Assembly: GCA_900119625.1 (NCBI GenBank)
Contig: FPKD01000002.1
Span: 248,001-312,000, forward strand
Direction of reading: 5' to 3'
DNA length: 64,000 bases
From: Olsenella sp. kh2p3
Lineage (GTDB): Bacteria; Actinomycetota; Coriobacteriia; Coriobacteriales; Atopobiaceae
The number at the start of each line of letters is the position of its first letter. Position 1 is the stretch's first letter. Of the stretch, positions 34,404 through 43,270 are shown in pieces. The notes under the pieces were generated by a model. The model was given only the letters and a program-made list of their open reading frames with translations. It did no database searches and was not told the DNA's origin. The position numbers were made by a program, and so were the translations under genes.

Positions 34404-35843
34404 CTAGTACACGGTAGCGCCGCGGTTTTGGACACCCGGACGGAAAATTCCCGTCACCTCACCGGCAGTAGTGATGGACCCGCAAGCAACAAACGACTCG
34501 TCGCCAAGAGCGGCAACCGCCTCCGCCACCGAGTCAAAGGTCCCGACGGGCGTATTGCCAGCAGCCTCAAACAACTTGGCCAGTTCCTCGGCAGAGAGGG
34601 CCCGTGGCGAGGAGGTCTGCGTGCAAAACACGCGTGGGAACTCCGGTGCGAGCAGCCGAACGATGCCCTCGACGTCCTTGTCGGCGAGAACCGCGCAGAG
34701 AAGCGCGGGGCGCTTATCTACGCTTGACGCAACTCCACGCACGGCGGTGAGGAAGGTCGCCACGCTTTGCGGGTTGTGGCAGGCGTCCACAAGAGCAACG
34801 GGCTCGGCACGCACCACGTCAAAGCGACCAGGCGTGGGGCAGGTGACCACGGAGCCAAAGAGCTTCTCGGCATCAAGCGGCCGGCCTAGATAGTCCTCGG
34901 CAAGCTGCACGGCGCAGGCGATGTTCGCCGCCTGGTAGACGGGCTTGAGCGCGCTCACCTCCGCATACGAGGCGCGCGTGGTGCGCACGTCGACCATAAG
35001 CGAGCCGCCAATGCGGTTTGGCCTCTCAATCACGCGATATGTGGCGTGCGGGAGGTCCGCATGCTTGCGGGGCACGCCGGGATGCATCTCCCCTGCCGCG
35101 TCGGCAAGCACCTCGGGCCGCAGGAGCGTGGGCACCACGTCCTCGCATGCGCACTGGTCGAGAAACACGTCCTCCATCGTGTCCGGCGTGGCTGTGCCCA
35201 CGCCCAGAACGCAACTGCGGCCGCGCTTGATGATGGCGGCCTTCTCGCCGGCGATCTTCTCCAGCGTGTCACCAAGGATGCGCATGTGATCGAGGCCAAT
35301 GCCCGTAATGGCAACACTTTTGATGGACTTCACGGCAGATGTGGCATCCCAACGCCCGCCCATGCCGCACTCGAGCACGGCCACGTCCACGCCCGCTTCG
35401 GCAAAGACCACGCACGCAGCAACGGTGAGCAGGTCGAACTCGGTGATGTCGTAGGGTCTCTCGCATGCCGCGGAGCGCTTGGCATTCACGCGCCTGCCTG
35501 CTTCCTGCGCTGCCACAATGCCACGCGCAAAGGCGTCCTCGGAGACGGGAGAGCCCGCAACCTCCATGCGCTCGGTGTAGCTCACGAGCTCGGGCGAGGT
35601 GTAGAGCGCCGTGCGCAGCCCCTCCCCGCGTAGGATCGCAGCGGTAAAGCGTGCGGTTGACGTCTTGCCGTTGGTTCCAGCTATCTGCACGCTCTGGAAG
35701 GCAAGGTCAGGGTTGTCAAGCTCTGCGAGCATGTCCTCCACGCTCTCGAGCATGGGACAGATGCCAAAGCGCAGCGCGGAGTGGAGAATCCCCAGCGCCT
35801 GGTCGTAGGTTGTGTGGGGAACGTCGAACGGAAGCTGGTACAT
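34404..35843 (-). CDS. folC: Folylpolyglutamate synthase/dihydrofolate synthase
   Basis: A 478-residue Mur-ligase-fold enzyme that adds glutamate to (dihydro)folates. The P-loop is VQIAGTNGKTSTARF. AVLECGMGGRWDATSAV and ITGIGLDHMRILGDTLEKIAGEKAAI are the middle-domain signatures, and VALVDACHNPQSVATFL is in the C-terminal domain. Polyglutamylation retains folates for the one-carbon enzymes encoded upstream. The start MYQLPFDVPHTTYDQ is best by family length, though its ribosome site is weak. Confidence 0.94.
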   Translation of the reverse strand: MYQLPFDVPHTTYDQALGILHSALRFGICPMLESVEDMLAELDNPDLAFQSVQIAGTNGKTSTARFTAAILRGEGLRTALYTSPELVSYTERMEVAGSPVSEDAFARGIVAAQEAGRRVNAKRSAACERPYDITEFDLLTVAACVVFAEAGVDVAVLECGMGGRWDATSAVKSIKSVAITGIGLDHMRILGDTLEKIAGEKAAIIKRGRSCVLGVGTATPDTMEDVFLDQCACEDVVPTLLRPEVLADAAGEMHPGVPRKHADLPHATYRVIERPNRIGGSLMVDVRTTRASYAEVSALKPVYQAANIACAVQLAEDYLGRPLDAEKLFGSVVTCPTPGRFDVVRAEPVALVDACHNPQSVATFLTAVRGVASSVDKRPALLCAVLADKDVEGIVRLLAPEFPRVFCTQTSSPRALSAEELAKLFEAAGNTPVGTFDSVAEAVAALGDESFVACGSITTAGEVTGIFRPGVQNRGATVY

Positions 35844-35903
35844 GTCGTGTCTCGCCCTCTCGGCGCGGCTACCCGCGCGGTATCTCAACAAAGCCACACT
35901 AGC

Positions 35904-36764
35904 TTAGCCATTCACGCTCATATCGGCCACGAAGTCTCTCCGGTACGCAAGCCAGTACCCGCAGCCAACGATGACGGCCCCTCCCACCAGGTTGCCAAGC
36001 GTCACGCAGAGGAGGTTGGAGCAGGCTCCCGCAAGCGAGATGGCAGCGGCACCCCCTCCCAGGCCAAGGGCCTGGACGAGAAGCCCATAGGGCAAGAAAT
36101 ACATGTTTGCCACGCAGTGCTCATAGCCTGACGCAACAAAACCCATGACCGGCATCACACAGGCGAGGAACTTATCGGCAACCGAATGGCCAGCGAAGGA
36201 CATCCAGACAGCCAAACACACCAAGACGTTGCATATGATGCCCCGGCAGAAGGCCGCCATGGGCGAGAGAGACGCCTTTGACGCCGCAACGCCTGCCGCG
36301 GCAACGCCGACTGCCCCACCGTTAAGGCCGGTGAAGTTGGCGCCCGCGAGGATGAGGACGAGCAGCAGCGACCCCAAGAGGTTGCCTGCATAGACCGTAA
36401 GCCATGAACCCACAAGCCTCCCCGCTCCGTACTTGCCGGAAAGGCAGCCTATGGCCATAAGGTTGTTTCCAGTGAAGAGCTCGGCGCCGGCAACGACCAC
36501 AAGGAAGAGCCCAACTGAGAAGACGAGGCCGCTCATAATCTGCGAGGAAGCAAACCCCAGGCTGGAGTCGGACTTCACCACCAGCATGAGTGCCGCACCC
36601 ATGGCAATGAAGAGGCCTGCCATCATGGCAAGAAGAAACGACCGTCCTCGGGGCATATATGCCTTCCCCACCCCAACGTCCACCGCCTTGTGAAGCGTCT
36701 GCACAGGCGAGAGACAATCCTGCCCCTTCCCCGCCGGAGAGCCGGCGCTCTTTTGCTCAGCCAT
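35904..36764 (-). CDS. Formate/nitrite transporter (FNT family)
   Basis: A 286-residue integral membrane channel. Six hydrophobic segments fit the FNT fold, with the conserved GLFIAMGAALML, GNNLMAIG, YAGNLLGS, ICNVLVCLAVW and GYEHCVANMYFLP segments. Formate is the likeliest substrate because the gene sits among folate one-carbon genes including formate-THF ligase; nitrite or hydrosulfide are the family alternatives. ATG with AGGAGG nine bases upstream. It lies between folC and folE. Confidence 0.9.
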   Translation of the reverse strand: MAEQKSAGSPAGKGQDCLSPVQTLHKAVDVGVGKAYMPRGRSFLLAMMAGLFIAMGAALMLVVKSDSSLGFASSQIMSGLVFSVGLFLVVVAGAELFTGNNLMAIGCLSGKYGAGRLVGSWLTVYAGNLLGSLLLVLILAGANFTGLNGGAVGVAAAGVAASKASLSPMAAFCRGIICNVLVCLAVWMSFAGHSVADKFLACVMPVMGFVASGYEHCVANMYFLPYGLLVQALGLGGGAAAISLAGACSNLLCVTLGNLVGGAVIVGCGYWLAYRRDFVADMSVNG

Positions 36765-36850
36765 TGCACACAACCTCCTAGGGACCCGGGCACGCCGGGT
36801 CCAACGCAGTAAAGCGAATGATTGTAGGAATGCCGAGAGAAGCCTCTTGT

Positions 36851-37495
36851 CTAGAGGCCCAGCAGCCTCAATGCCTCTGAGCGCGTCTTAATGTCGCTCT
36901 TGAGACAGCCACGTACAGCCGACGTCACGGTCTTGGCCCCAGGAGTACGAATCCCACGGATGGTCATGCAGGTGTGCTCTGCCTCAACCACGACAAGCAC
37001 GCCAAGCGGGTCAAGCTCGCGCACCATGGCGTCGGCAATCTGGCTGGTAAGCCGCTCCTGGAGCTGGAGACGATGCGCGTAGCCCGTGACGCAGCGGGCA
37101 ATCTTTGAAAGACCAGTAATCCGACCGTCTCGAGGTATGTAGCAGACGCTCGCCTTGCCCATGAAAGGCAGGATGTGGTGCTCGCACATGCTGGCAAAGG
37201 GGATGTCACGAACGACAACCATCTCCTCATTGCCCGGCTCATGGAATTGCTTGCGTAGGTAGGCGGCAGGGTCCTCCTGCATGCCACCGAAGATCTCCTC
37301 GTAGGCACGAGCCACGCGATCCGGCGTGCCGACAAGCCCAGGCCTGTCGGGGTTCTCGCCAATCGCAATGAGAAGCTCCCTTACGGCCGCCTCCACGCGC
37401 GGCTTGTCCAGCTTCCCGTACTGCAGCTCCGAGGTCCTACCGGGGCCTTCCGTCTGCTCGGGAAGGTCAAAATCCTCGTCGTCGCGATCGTCCAT
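36851..37495 (-). CDS. folE: GTP cyclohydrolase I
   Basis: First step of folate synthesis: GTP to 7,8-dihydroneopterin triphosphate. 214 residues with an acidic N-terminus. The active-site sequence is [20 protein letters not shown] (Cys and two His for zinc), followed by [22 protein letters not shown] and [20 protein letters not shown] is three bases after the folD stop, so it is coupled. No other pterin-branch genes are in this window. Confidence 0.95.
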   Translation of the reverse strand: MDDRDDEDFDLPEQTEGPGRTSELQYGKLDKPRVEAAVRELLIAIGENPDRPGLVGTPDRVARAYEEIFGGMQEDPAAYLRKQFHEPGNEEMVVVRDIPFASMCEHHILPFMGKASVCYIPRDGRITGLSKIARCVTGYAHRLQLQERLTSQIADAMVRELDPLGVLVVVEAEHTCMTIRGIRTPGAKTVTSAVRGCLKSDIKTRSEALRLLGL

Positions 37496-37497
37496 CG

Positions 37498-38340
37498 CTA
37501 GCCCACCGTCCTCTGAGCCGCCTCGACCACGTGCTTGGCCAGCACCGCCGTGGTGACGGATCCCACGCCCCCGGGAACGGGGGTGATGGCGCGCACCACG
37601 GGCTCGACGGCGTCGTAGTCCACGTCGCCCACGAGCATGCCGGCCTTCTCGTCCCAGTTGATGCCAACGTCGATCACGACCTGCTGGGGAGCGGCGCATG
37701 CTGCCCCCACCGTGCCGATGTGACCCGCCGCCGCAACCACGATGTCTGCATCCTTGCAAGCCGCAGCAAGGTCGCGCGTGTGCGTGTGGCACATGGTCAC
37801 GGTGGCGTTTCTCGCCTGCAGCATCATCGAGACAGGCTTGCCGATGACAAGCGAACGGCCCACGACGGTGACCTTGGCTCCGTCGAGGGGAACCTTGTAG
37901 TAGTCGAGGAGCTCGACCACGGCCTCGGCGGTGCACGGCGGAAAGCCAAGCGGTCTGCTGGCAAAAACGCCGTAGAGCGAGCCGGTCGTGATGCAGTCCA
38001 CGTCCTTTGCGGGATCGAGTGCAGCGCATGCAGCGGCCTCGTCAAGCGTCTTGGGAAGCGGGCGAAACATGAGGCAGCCGTGAATCGACGAGTCCTCGTT
38101 GACCTCGTTGATCACGTGCATGAGCTGCTCCTGGGAGCAGTCCGCAGGCAGCACGAACTTGCGCAGGCCAAGGCCGACCTTATCCGCGCGCTTTGTGGCA
38201 CCGCGCTCGTAGGAGAGGTCGTCCTCGCGCTCCCCCACGCGCACGATGGCGAGCGTGGGGCGAACGCCCTTCTCGGCAAGCGACTCAACCTGAGGAACAA
38301 GCCGTTCTGTGAGTGCCTTTGCAACGGGTGCGCCCTTCAT
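37498..38340 (-). CDS. folD: Methylene-THF dehydrogenase/methenyl-THF cyclohydrolase
   Basis: Interconverts methylene-, methenyl- and formyl-THF. About 280 residues, with [31 protein letters not shown] (cofactor domain) and [16 protein letters not shown] at the C-terminus. The catalytic Lys region is [14 protein letters not shown], where the Tyr-to-Lys spacing differs from YxxxK of E. coli FolD, as in other anaerobes. The ATG overlaps the fchA stop as TAATG. A TTG five codons earlier with GAGGGG is a possible alternative start. Confidence 0.93.
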   Translation of the reverse strand: MKGAPVAKALTERLVPQVESLAEKGVRPTLAIVRVGEREDDLSYERGATKRADKVGLGLRKFVLPADCSQEQLMHVINEVNEDSSIHGCLMFRPLPKTLDEAAACAALDPAKDVDCITTGSLYGVFASRPLGFPPCTAEAVVELLDYYKVPLDGAKVTVVGRSLVIGKPVSMMLQARNATVTMCHTHTRDLAAACKDADIVVAAAGHIGTVGAACAAPQQVVIDVGINWDEKAGMLVGDVDYDAVEPVVRAITPVPGGVGSVTTAVLAKHVVEAAQRTVG

Positions 38341-38984
38341 TACCTGCTCGGCCAACGGATTCCCCTCTCAACTCGCACATAGGCGTCATCCGCCTTCTTG
38401 CATCCCTCATCGAGCATCTCCTGCGTATGGGATAGGAGGTCCTCAGCGTACTCTCGATCGGCCATCGACTTGGCGTTGATGAAGATGTTGAGGCTCACGG
38501 CCTTGAGCGCGGCCGAGAGAAGCGTGGCACCAGCACCGGCATCGCTTATTGCAATCCTGGTGCCAATGCGGCTTACCTCGTCTACCAGGTCAATCGCCTC
38601 ACAGGTCTTCTCCATGATCTTGAGGGGCGGCTCGCAGGCAGCACGCAATGCCGCCTCCATGACCTCCGCTTTGTGCACGCGCTCTTCTTCAGTTCCCTTG
38701 GGAAGCCCATAGGCGCGTGAGAGCGGCTCGAAAGCCTTGGCATCCTCGTCCGCCAGGACGAGAAGCTCGTCGCGCACCGCCTCGAAGCGAGGGATCAGCT
38801 CCTCGATGCGACCTTGGACGTCTGCGTACCTCTTCTTGCCAAGCGTGAGACTAGCGACCATCTGACCAAGCGAGGCACCCACAGCGGCAGCAACCGCAGA
38901 GGCCCCGCCCCCACCAGGCACGGGGGCCTTGGAGGAGAGCACGTCCGAGAACTCCCCCACCCGCATATCCGCGACAGTATCCAT
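38340..38984 (-). CDS. fchA: Formiminotetrahydrofolate cyclodeaminase-family protein
   Basis: A 214-residue helical protein of the FTCD/FchA family (cyclodeaminase domain), which releases ammonia from formimino-THF to give methenyl-THF. Signature: PVPGGGGASAVAAAVGASLGQMVASLTLG near the N-terminus, with a Gly-rich loop, followed by DADEDAKAFEPL-type acidic helix. The neighbours folD and fhs support a role in feeding one-carbon units. ATG preceded by GGGAGGG. A histidine-degradation gene set is not nearby. Confidence 0.88.
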   Translation of the reverse strand: MDTVADMRVGEFSDVLSSKAPVPGGGGASAVAAAVGASLGQMVASLTLGKKRYADVQGRIEELIPRFEAVRDELLVLADEDAKAFEPLSRAYGLPKGTEEERVHKAEVMEAALRAACEPPLKIMEKTCEAIDLVDEVSRIGTRIAISDAGAGATLLSAALKAVSLNIFINAKSMADREYAEDLLSHTQEMLDEGCKKADDAYVRVERGIRWPSR

Positions 38985-39126
38985 GAACCCTCCCAAAGAA
39001 GGAACCATCCGAAGAAAGAAAAAGAGAGAAGCGCGCCCAAGCGACTCCCCAAGGCGCCCACCGAGGAGCTCGACGTGCCGCCAAGGGAACAAGCGCCGTC
39101 GGGCTGCCAGAGGCATCGAGTAGCGA

Positions 39127-39191
39127 CCCCGGAAATCTAAGCGAAGGATTCTGAGCGCAAAGCGCGAAGCACCTTCGCGTGATTTCCGGGG
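39127..39191. repeat. Long multi-arm hairpin between fhs and fchA
   Basis: Nested perfect arms: CCCCGGAAATC (39127-39137) with GATTTCCGGGG (39181-39191), then GCGAAGG (39141-39147) with CCTTCGC (39172-39178), then GCGC-AAA-GCGC at the tip. It lies in the 222-base gap and would form a strong structure in the fhs-fchA mRNA. No U-tract follows, so it is a processing, attenuation or stability element rather than a plain terminator. Confidence 0.8.
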
Positions 39192-39206
39192 CCGCCCCAG
39201 GCGCCC

Positions 39207-40874
39207 CTAGAACAGCCCGACGATCTTGCCGTCAGGCGTCACGTCGATCTTCTCGGCGGCCGGCACCTTGGGGAGTCCGGGCATCGTCATGATGTCCCCC
39301 GTGAGCGCCACGATAAACCCTGCGCCTGCGGAGACCTTGAGGTTGCGCACGGTGATGCGGAAGCCCTCGGGGGCACCGAGCTTGTGCTGGTCGTCGGTGA
39401 AGGAGTACTGCGTCTTGGCAACGCAGATGGGAAGCTTGCCAAAGCCCTGCTCCTCCAGCTCCTTGAGCTGCTTGGCCGCCTTGGTGGTGTAGTCCACGCC
39501 GTCGGCGTGGTAGATCTTGGTGGCGATGGCGTTGAGCTTGTTGGCAATCGTGTCATCAAGATCGTAGGCAAACTGGAAGTCGTTGGGCTGCTCGCAGAGG
39601 CGCACGACCTCCTCGGCAAGCGCCAGGCCACCCTCGCCGCCCTTTGCCCAGACCTCGGAGAGGGCAACGTTCACGCCAAGCTTGTTGCACTCGTCCTCGA
39701 CGAGCCTGAGTTCGGCAGCGGTGTCCGTGGGGAATGCGTTGATGGCAACGACCACCGGAAGCTTGAAGACGTCCTTGATGTTGGAGACATGACGGAGCAG
39801 GTTGGGAAGACCTGCCTTGACGGCGTCGAGGTTCTCTGCGGTGAGCTCGTTCTTGGGGACGCCGCCGTTGTACTTGAGCGCACGGACGGTGGCAACCAGC
39901 ACGACGGCATCGGGGTGCAGGCCGGCGTAGCGGCTCTTGATGTCAAGGAACTTCTCGGCGCCAAGGTCTGCGCCAAAGCCTGCCTCGGTCACCACGTAGT
40001 CGGCGAGCTTGAGGGCTGTGGTTGTTGCCTCGACGGAGTTGCAGCCGTGCGCGATGTTGGCGAACGGGCCGCCGTGCACAAAGGCGGGGTTGTTCTCGAG
40101 CGTCTGCACAAGGTTGGGCTTGATGGCATCCTTGAGCAGCGCCGTCATGGCACCCTCGGCGTGAATGTCGTGGACCGTGACGGGTTTACGGTCAAAGGTG
40201 TAGGCAATGACCATGCGACCGAGACGCGCCTTGAGATCCATGAGGTCGGTGGCCAGGCAGAAGCAGGCCATGACCTCGGAGGCCACGGTGATGTCGAAAC
40301 CGTCCTCGCGCGGCATGCCGTTGGCAACGCCTCCCAGGCCGTCGACGATGCTCCTGAGCTGGCGGTCGTTCATGTCGACGCAGCGCTTCCAAACGATGCG
40401 GCGCGGGTCGATGCCAAGGGTGTTGCCCTGCTTGATGTGGTTGTCCAGCATAGCGGCGCAGAGGTTGTTGGCCGCGCCAATGGCGTGGAAGTCACCGGTG
40501 AAGTGCAGGTTGATGTCCTCCATGGGGACAACCTGGGCGTACCCGCCGCCCGCGGCGCCACCCTTGATGCCAAAGACGGGGCCAAGCGAAGGTTCGCGCA
40601 GGCAGAGCATGGCGTTCTTGCCCATCTTGCAGAGGGCGTCCTCAAGTCCCACGGACGTGGTGGTCTTGCCCTCGCCTGCGGGCGTGGGGTTGATGGCGGT
40701 GACCAGAATGAGTTTGCCCTTCATGGGCGTATTGGAAAAGGCGTGGATGTCCACCTTTGCCTTGTAGTTTCCGTAGAGCTCCAGCTGCTCGGGACCCAAC
40801 CCCGCCTTCTTGGCGACCTCGGTAATGGGGAGCATCTTCGCCTCTTGGGCAATCTCGATATCTGACTTTGCCAT
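39207..40874 (-). CDS. fhs: Formate-tetrahydrofolate ligase
   Basis: ATP-dependent synthesis of 10-formyl-THF from formate and THF; 555 residues, full length. Characteristic are [19 protein letters not shown] (P-loop, about 58-72), [24 protein letters not shown], and [17 protein letters not shown]. The C-terminal [24 protein letters not shown] is conserved. Start [10 protein letters not shown]. With the FNT channel, fchA and folD it gives a route from formate to methylene-THF. It is first in the leftward run fhs-fchA-folD-folE-FNT-folC. Confidence 0.98.
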   Translation of the reverse strand: MAKSDIEIAQEAKMLPITEVAKKAGLGPEQLELYGNYKAKVDIHAFSNTPMKGKLILVTAINPTPAGEGKTTTSVGLEDALCKMGKNAMLCLREPSLGPVFGIKGGAAGGGYAQVVPMEDINLHFTGDFHAIGAANNLCAAMLDNHIKQGNTLGIDPRRIVWKRCVDMNDRQLRSIVDGLGGVANGMPREDGFDITVASEVMACFCLATDLMDLKARLGRMVIAYTFDRKPVTVHDIHAEGAMTALLKDAIKPNLVQTLENNPAFVHGGPFANIAHGCNSVEATTTALKLADYVVTEAGFGADLGAEKFLDIKSRYAGLHPDAVVLVATVRALKYNGGVPKNELTAENLDAVKAGLPNLLRHVSNIKDVFKLPVVVAINAFPTDTAAELRLVEDECNKLGVNVALSEVWAKGGEGGLALAEEVVRLCEQPNDFQFAYDLDDTIANKLNAIATKIYHADGVDYTTKAAKQLKELEEQGFGKLPICVAKTQYSFTDDQHKLGAPEGFRITVRNLKVSAGAGFIVALTGDIMTMPGLPKVPAAEKIDVTPDGKIVGLF

Positions 40875-40960
40875 CTCCTGACTTCCTTTCGCTTTATGGC
40901 GCTGGTCGACGCCAACGGTTACCGAGTTTCACGGGACGAACTGACCGCGTCCCATTGTGC

Positions 40961-41017
40961 CGCTCCGGGCCACGTCGCCATCGCAAGAATCCAAGATGAA
41001 ACATGGATACTACCGAG
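40961..41017. repeat. Diverged direct repeat, copy 1
   Basis: Begins CGCTCCGGGCCACGTCGCC. It is 57 bases long and matches 41235-41291 at 53 positions; all four differences are transitions. Copies are in the same orientation, 274 bases apart. No recognised transposon end. Confidence 0.9.
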
Positions 41018-41234
41018 TGAACGCACCTGAGATACCAACGAACCAAGGCAGTCTCCCCGTCGCTTGCAAGGAGATGCTACGGCCCTGCCACGCACCTCTC
41101 AATGTCAAAACAATACAAATCGAGGTGCAGAAAACCGTTCAATTTGACCAGGCGCTCTGCCCCTCGTTAGCTCAACCTTACCTGCGGTGTGAGCGAATGG
41201 GAATACCGTTTGAGAATGACGTGATACTCGTGTC

Positions 41235-41291
41235 GCTCCGGGCCACGTCGCCATCGCAAGAATCCAGGATGAGACGTGGATACCACCGAGA
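41235..41291. repeat. Diverged direct repeat, copy 2
   Basis: Second copy of the 57-base unit, beginning CGCTCCGGGCCACGTCGCC and ending ACCGAG, close to the SDR gene end. Confidence 0.9.
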
Positions 41292-41429
41292 ACGGATAGC
41301 CAAGCCGTGAAAGACTCGTTGCTCACCTAACGGCGCATCAAAAATCCTCGCGACCAGGCAGCCAATTGCCTAGAGAAGGGCCCGCCCAGAAGAGCGGGCC
41401 CACCCTTGCAGTTATCTTCGCATCATGGG

Positions 41430-42254
41430 CTAGAAGGTGGTCCAGCCACCGTCCACGGTTATCTGGGCACCATTCACATAGGCATTGTCATCATCGAGAA
41501 GGAACAGTATTGCCCTTGCAATGTCCTCTGGCGTTCCCATCATGGTGTTGCCGTCCGCATCGTGACCCAGTGAAACTCCCCCGCGAACGTTGTACAGCTC
41601 GTTGCCCTCGGAATCCATGACGTCGCGATCTGGCCACTTCTCCATAGCGTTCCCCAGGATGCCGGAGAGTATTGCCCCCGGGTTTACGACGTTCACCCTA
41701 AGGTTGCGCCAGTGATACGACCATGCAAGATTTCGCGCAAGGCCAAGGACTGCGTGCTTTGAGGTTACGTATGCCGCCCCCGCAGTGGAGCCATACAGTC
41801 CGCCCACCGAACCGACTATCACAACATTTGCTGCAGGCCCCTCATGATCGAGCAGCATGGGAAGGCAGTCTCGAACAAGGTAGAAGCAATCGTTGCAGTT
41901 CACATCCATGACATATTGCCAAAGTGCATCATCTGTCTTGTGAGCAGGGCACATGAGGTCGAGGACCCCGGCGACATACAGCAGACTGTCGATTCGCCCG
42001 TACTTCTCGCGAGCCGCCGCAACAAGACCCGAACGGTCTTCGGAGCTCGTTACGTCCCCGTAGACCATTTCAAGATTGCCTTTGAATTCGGGCAGCTCCT
42101 CGGAGATCTCCTCGAGCGTATCGGCCATGTTGTCTCTGTTGTTGTCGAATCCAATCACCGTTGCGCCATCGGCAAGAAGCATCTTGAGGGTGGCTGCCCC
42201 CATCCCCGAAGCGCATCCAACGAGTACAACGACCTTTCCCTTCATGGAAGACAT
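41430..42254 (-). CDS. Short-chain dehydrogenase/reductase (SDR)
   Basis: A 274-residue NAD(P)-dependent oxidoreductase. The cofactor loop is VLVGCASGMGAATLKML (a TGxxxGxG variant), an acidic residue follows at GFDNNRD, suggesting NAD(H), and the active-site pair is AAYVTSKHAVLG (Tyr and Lys). VNPGAILSGIL and IARAILFLLDDDNAYVNGAQITVDGGW are typical. The substrate is unknown. It is the last gene of the SDR-GcvT-unknown run; ATG with GGAGGG upstream. Confidence 0.9.
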   Translation of the reverse strand: MSSMKGKVVVLVGCASGMGAATLKMLLADGATVIGFDNNRDNMADTLEEISEELPEFKGNLEMVYGDVTSSEDRSGLVAAAREKYGRIDSLLYVAGVLDLMCPAHKTDDALWQYVMDVNCNDCFYLVRDCLPMLLDHEGPAANVVIVGSVGGLYGSTAGAAYVTSKHAVLGLARNLAWSYHWRNLRVNVVNPGAILSGILGNAMEKWPDRDVMDSEGNELYNVRGGVSLGHDADGNTMMGTPEDIARAILFLLDDDNAYVNGAQITVDGGWTTF

Positions 42255-42266
42255 GGCATATCCCTC

Positions 42267-43256
42267 CTAGCACCACTTGGGAGCAACGATGACGGCGGGC
42301 GAGTCATTTGGCCCAATGGTCACCTTGGTCCCCAGGGGACATCTCTTCGGATCGACTATTGCGTAGCCGATGTTCTTATCGACGGTGTAGCCGTAAATCA
42401 TCTGGCGGCACTTTCCGACTGGTATTCCGCGCTTGCGGACTATCTCGTTCTGGCATATGTCCTCATAGCTCTCGCGCTCAATCTCAACGCCGACGAACGC
42501 ATAGCGCGGGCCAACTTCCTGAGCCTTCTCCAGTGCAGCGCGCCCCACAAAGTCACCCTTCTTGTCGAGATGCACCGACCATCCAAGGTTTGCCTCGAAG
42601 GGCGTCAGGTGGTGATAGTCCTGCCTAAGGGCCATGCCCTTCTCCATGGGTAGGCTCCTCACGAAAACCTCGAGCGTTTGCAGCTCCCGAGAATCTGCGT
42701 CACGCAAGAGCTTGAGAATCTGGTCGGAATCAGAGCGAGAGCAATAGATCTCATAGCCGAGTTCGCCGGTGAAGCCGCCTCTGTCCACGCGAACCGAAAT
42801 CCCACCAATGCTGGCATCGACAATCTGGAAGCGCTTCAGCTCATCGACGGGAGCATCCAGCAGCTTGTCCATCACCTCTGCTGAACGAGGCCCCTGCACG
42901 GAGAACATGTCGATTTCTGGCGTGATGTCAGAGAAGGCGACATCGCATCCTTCCGCATGCTCTCCCAGCCAGCGGACCATCTGAGGTCCGTAGAGCGTAG
43001 AGAGCCACCAGTGGTTCTCCTCAAGGCGGATTGCCATAAGGTCATCGATAATTCCACCGCTATCGTCGAGCATCGTGGTGTACTTCTCGCGCCCCACGTT
43101 GCACTGAGCAACGGTATTGACTAGAAGCTTGTCGAGCAGGGCGGTCGAGTCTGCCCCCGTTACGTCCACCGTGTCGTGGGTCCAGCGATACCAACCGGAG
43201 TCTTTCCTCACTGCAAGCGCATCTGCACGAGCAACCTCATCGTCTTTAAACAGCAT
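42267..43256 (-). CDS. GcvT-family folate-dependent aminomethyltransferase/demethylase-like protein
   Basis: A 329-residue protein with the GcvT folate-binding fold: RWTHDTVDVTGADSTALLDKL, FSVQGPRSAEVMDKLL, GFTGELGYEIYCS and the C-terminal beta-barrel with GKCRQMIYGYTV. The family includes glycine-cleavage T-protein, DMSP demethylase and aromatic O-demethylases that transfer methyl to THF. The gene does not sit with gcvP/gcvH. Together with the nearby THF enzymes this suggests a demethylase. ATG preceded by GGGGAG. The conserved Asp of GcvT is probably in the ITPEIDMFSV region. Confidence 0.85.
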   Translation of the reverse strand: MLFKDDEVARADALAVRKDSGWYRWTHDTVDVTGADSTALLDKLLVNTVAQCNVGREKYTTMLDDSGGIIDDLMAIRLEENHWWLSTLYGPQMVRWLGEHAEGCDVAFSDITPEIDMFSVQGPRSAEVMDKLLDAPVDELKRFQIVDASIGGISVRVDRGGFTGELGYEIYCSRSDSDQILKLLRDADSRELQTLEVFVRSLPMEKGMALRQDYHHLTPFEANLGWSVHLDKKGDFVGRAALEKAQEVGPRYAFVGVEIERESYEDICQNEIVRKRGIPVGKCRQMIYGYTVDKNIGYAIVDPKRCPLGTKVTIGPNDSPAVIVAPKWC

Positions 43257-43270
43257 GATTCGTCACTCCC

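Larger units (their letters stand above)
40875..41429. other. Non-coding interval upstream of fhs containing a 57-bp diverged direct repeat
   Basis: No supported gene. The repeat copies are listed separately. Otherwise I see the fhs leader with GAAAGGAAGTCAGGAG before ATG, and no riboswitch consensus that I can recognise. Confidence 0.6.
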
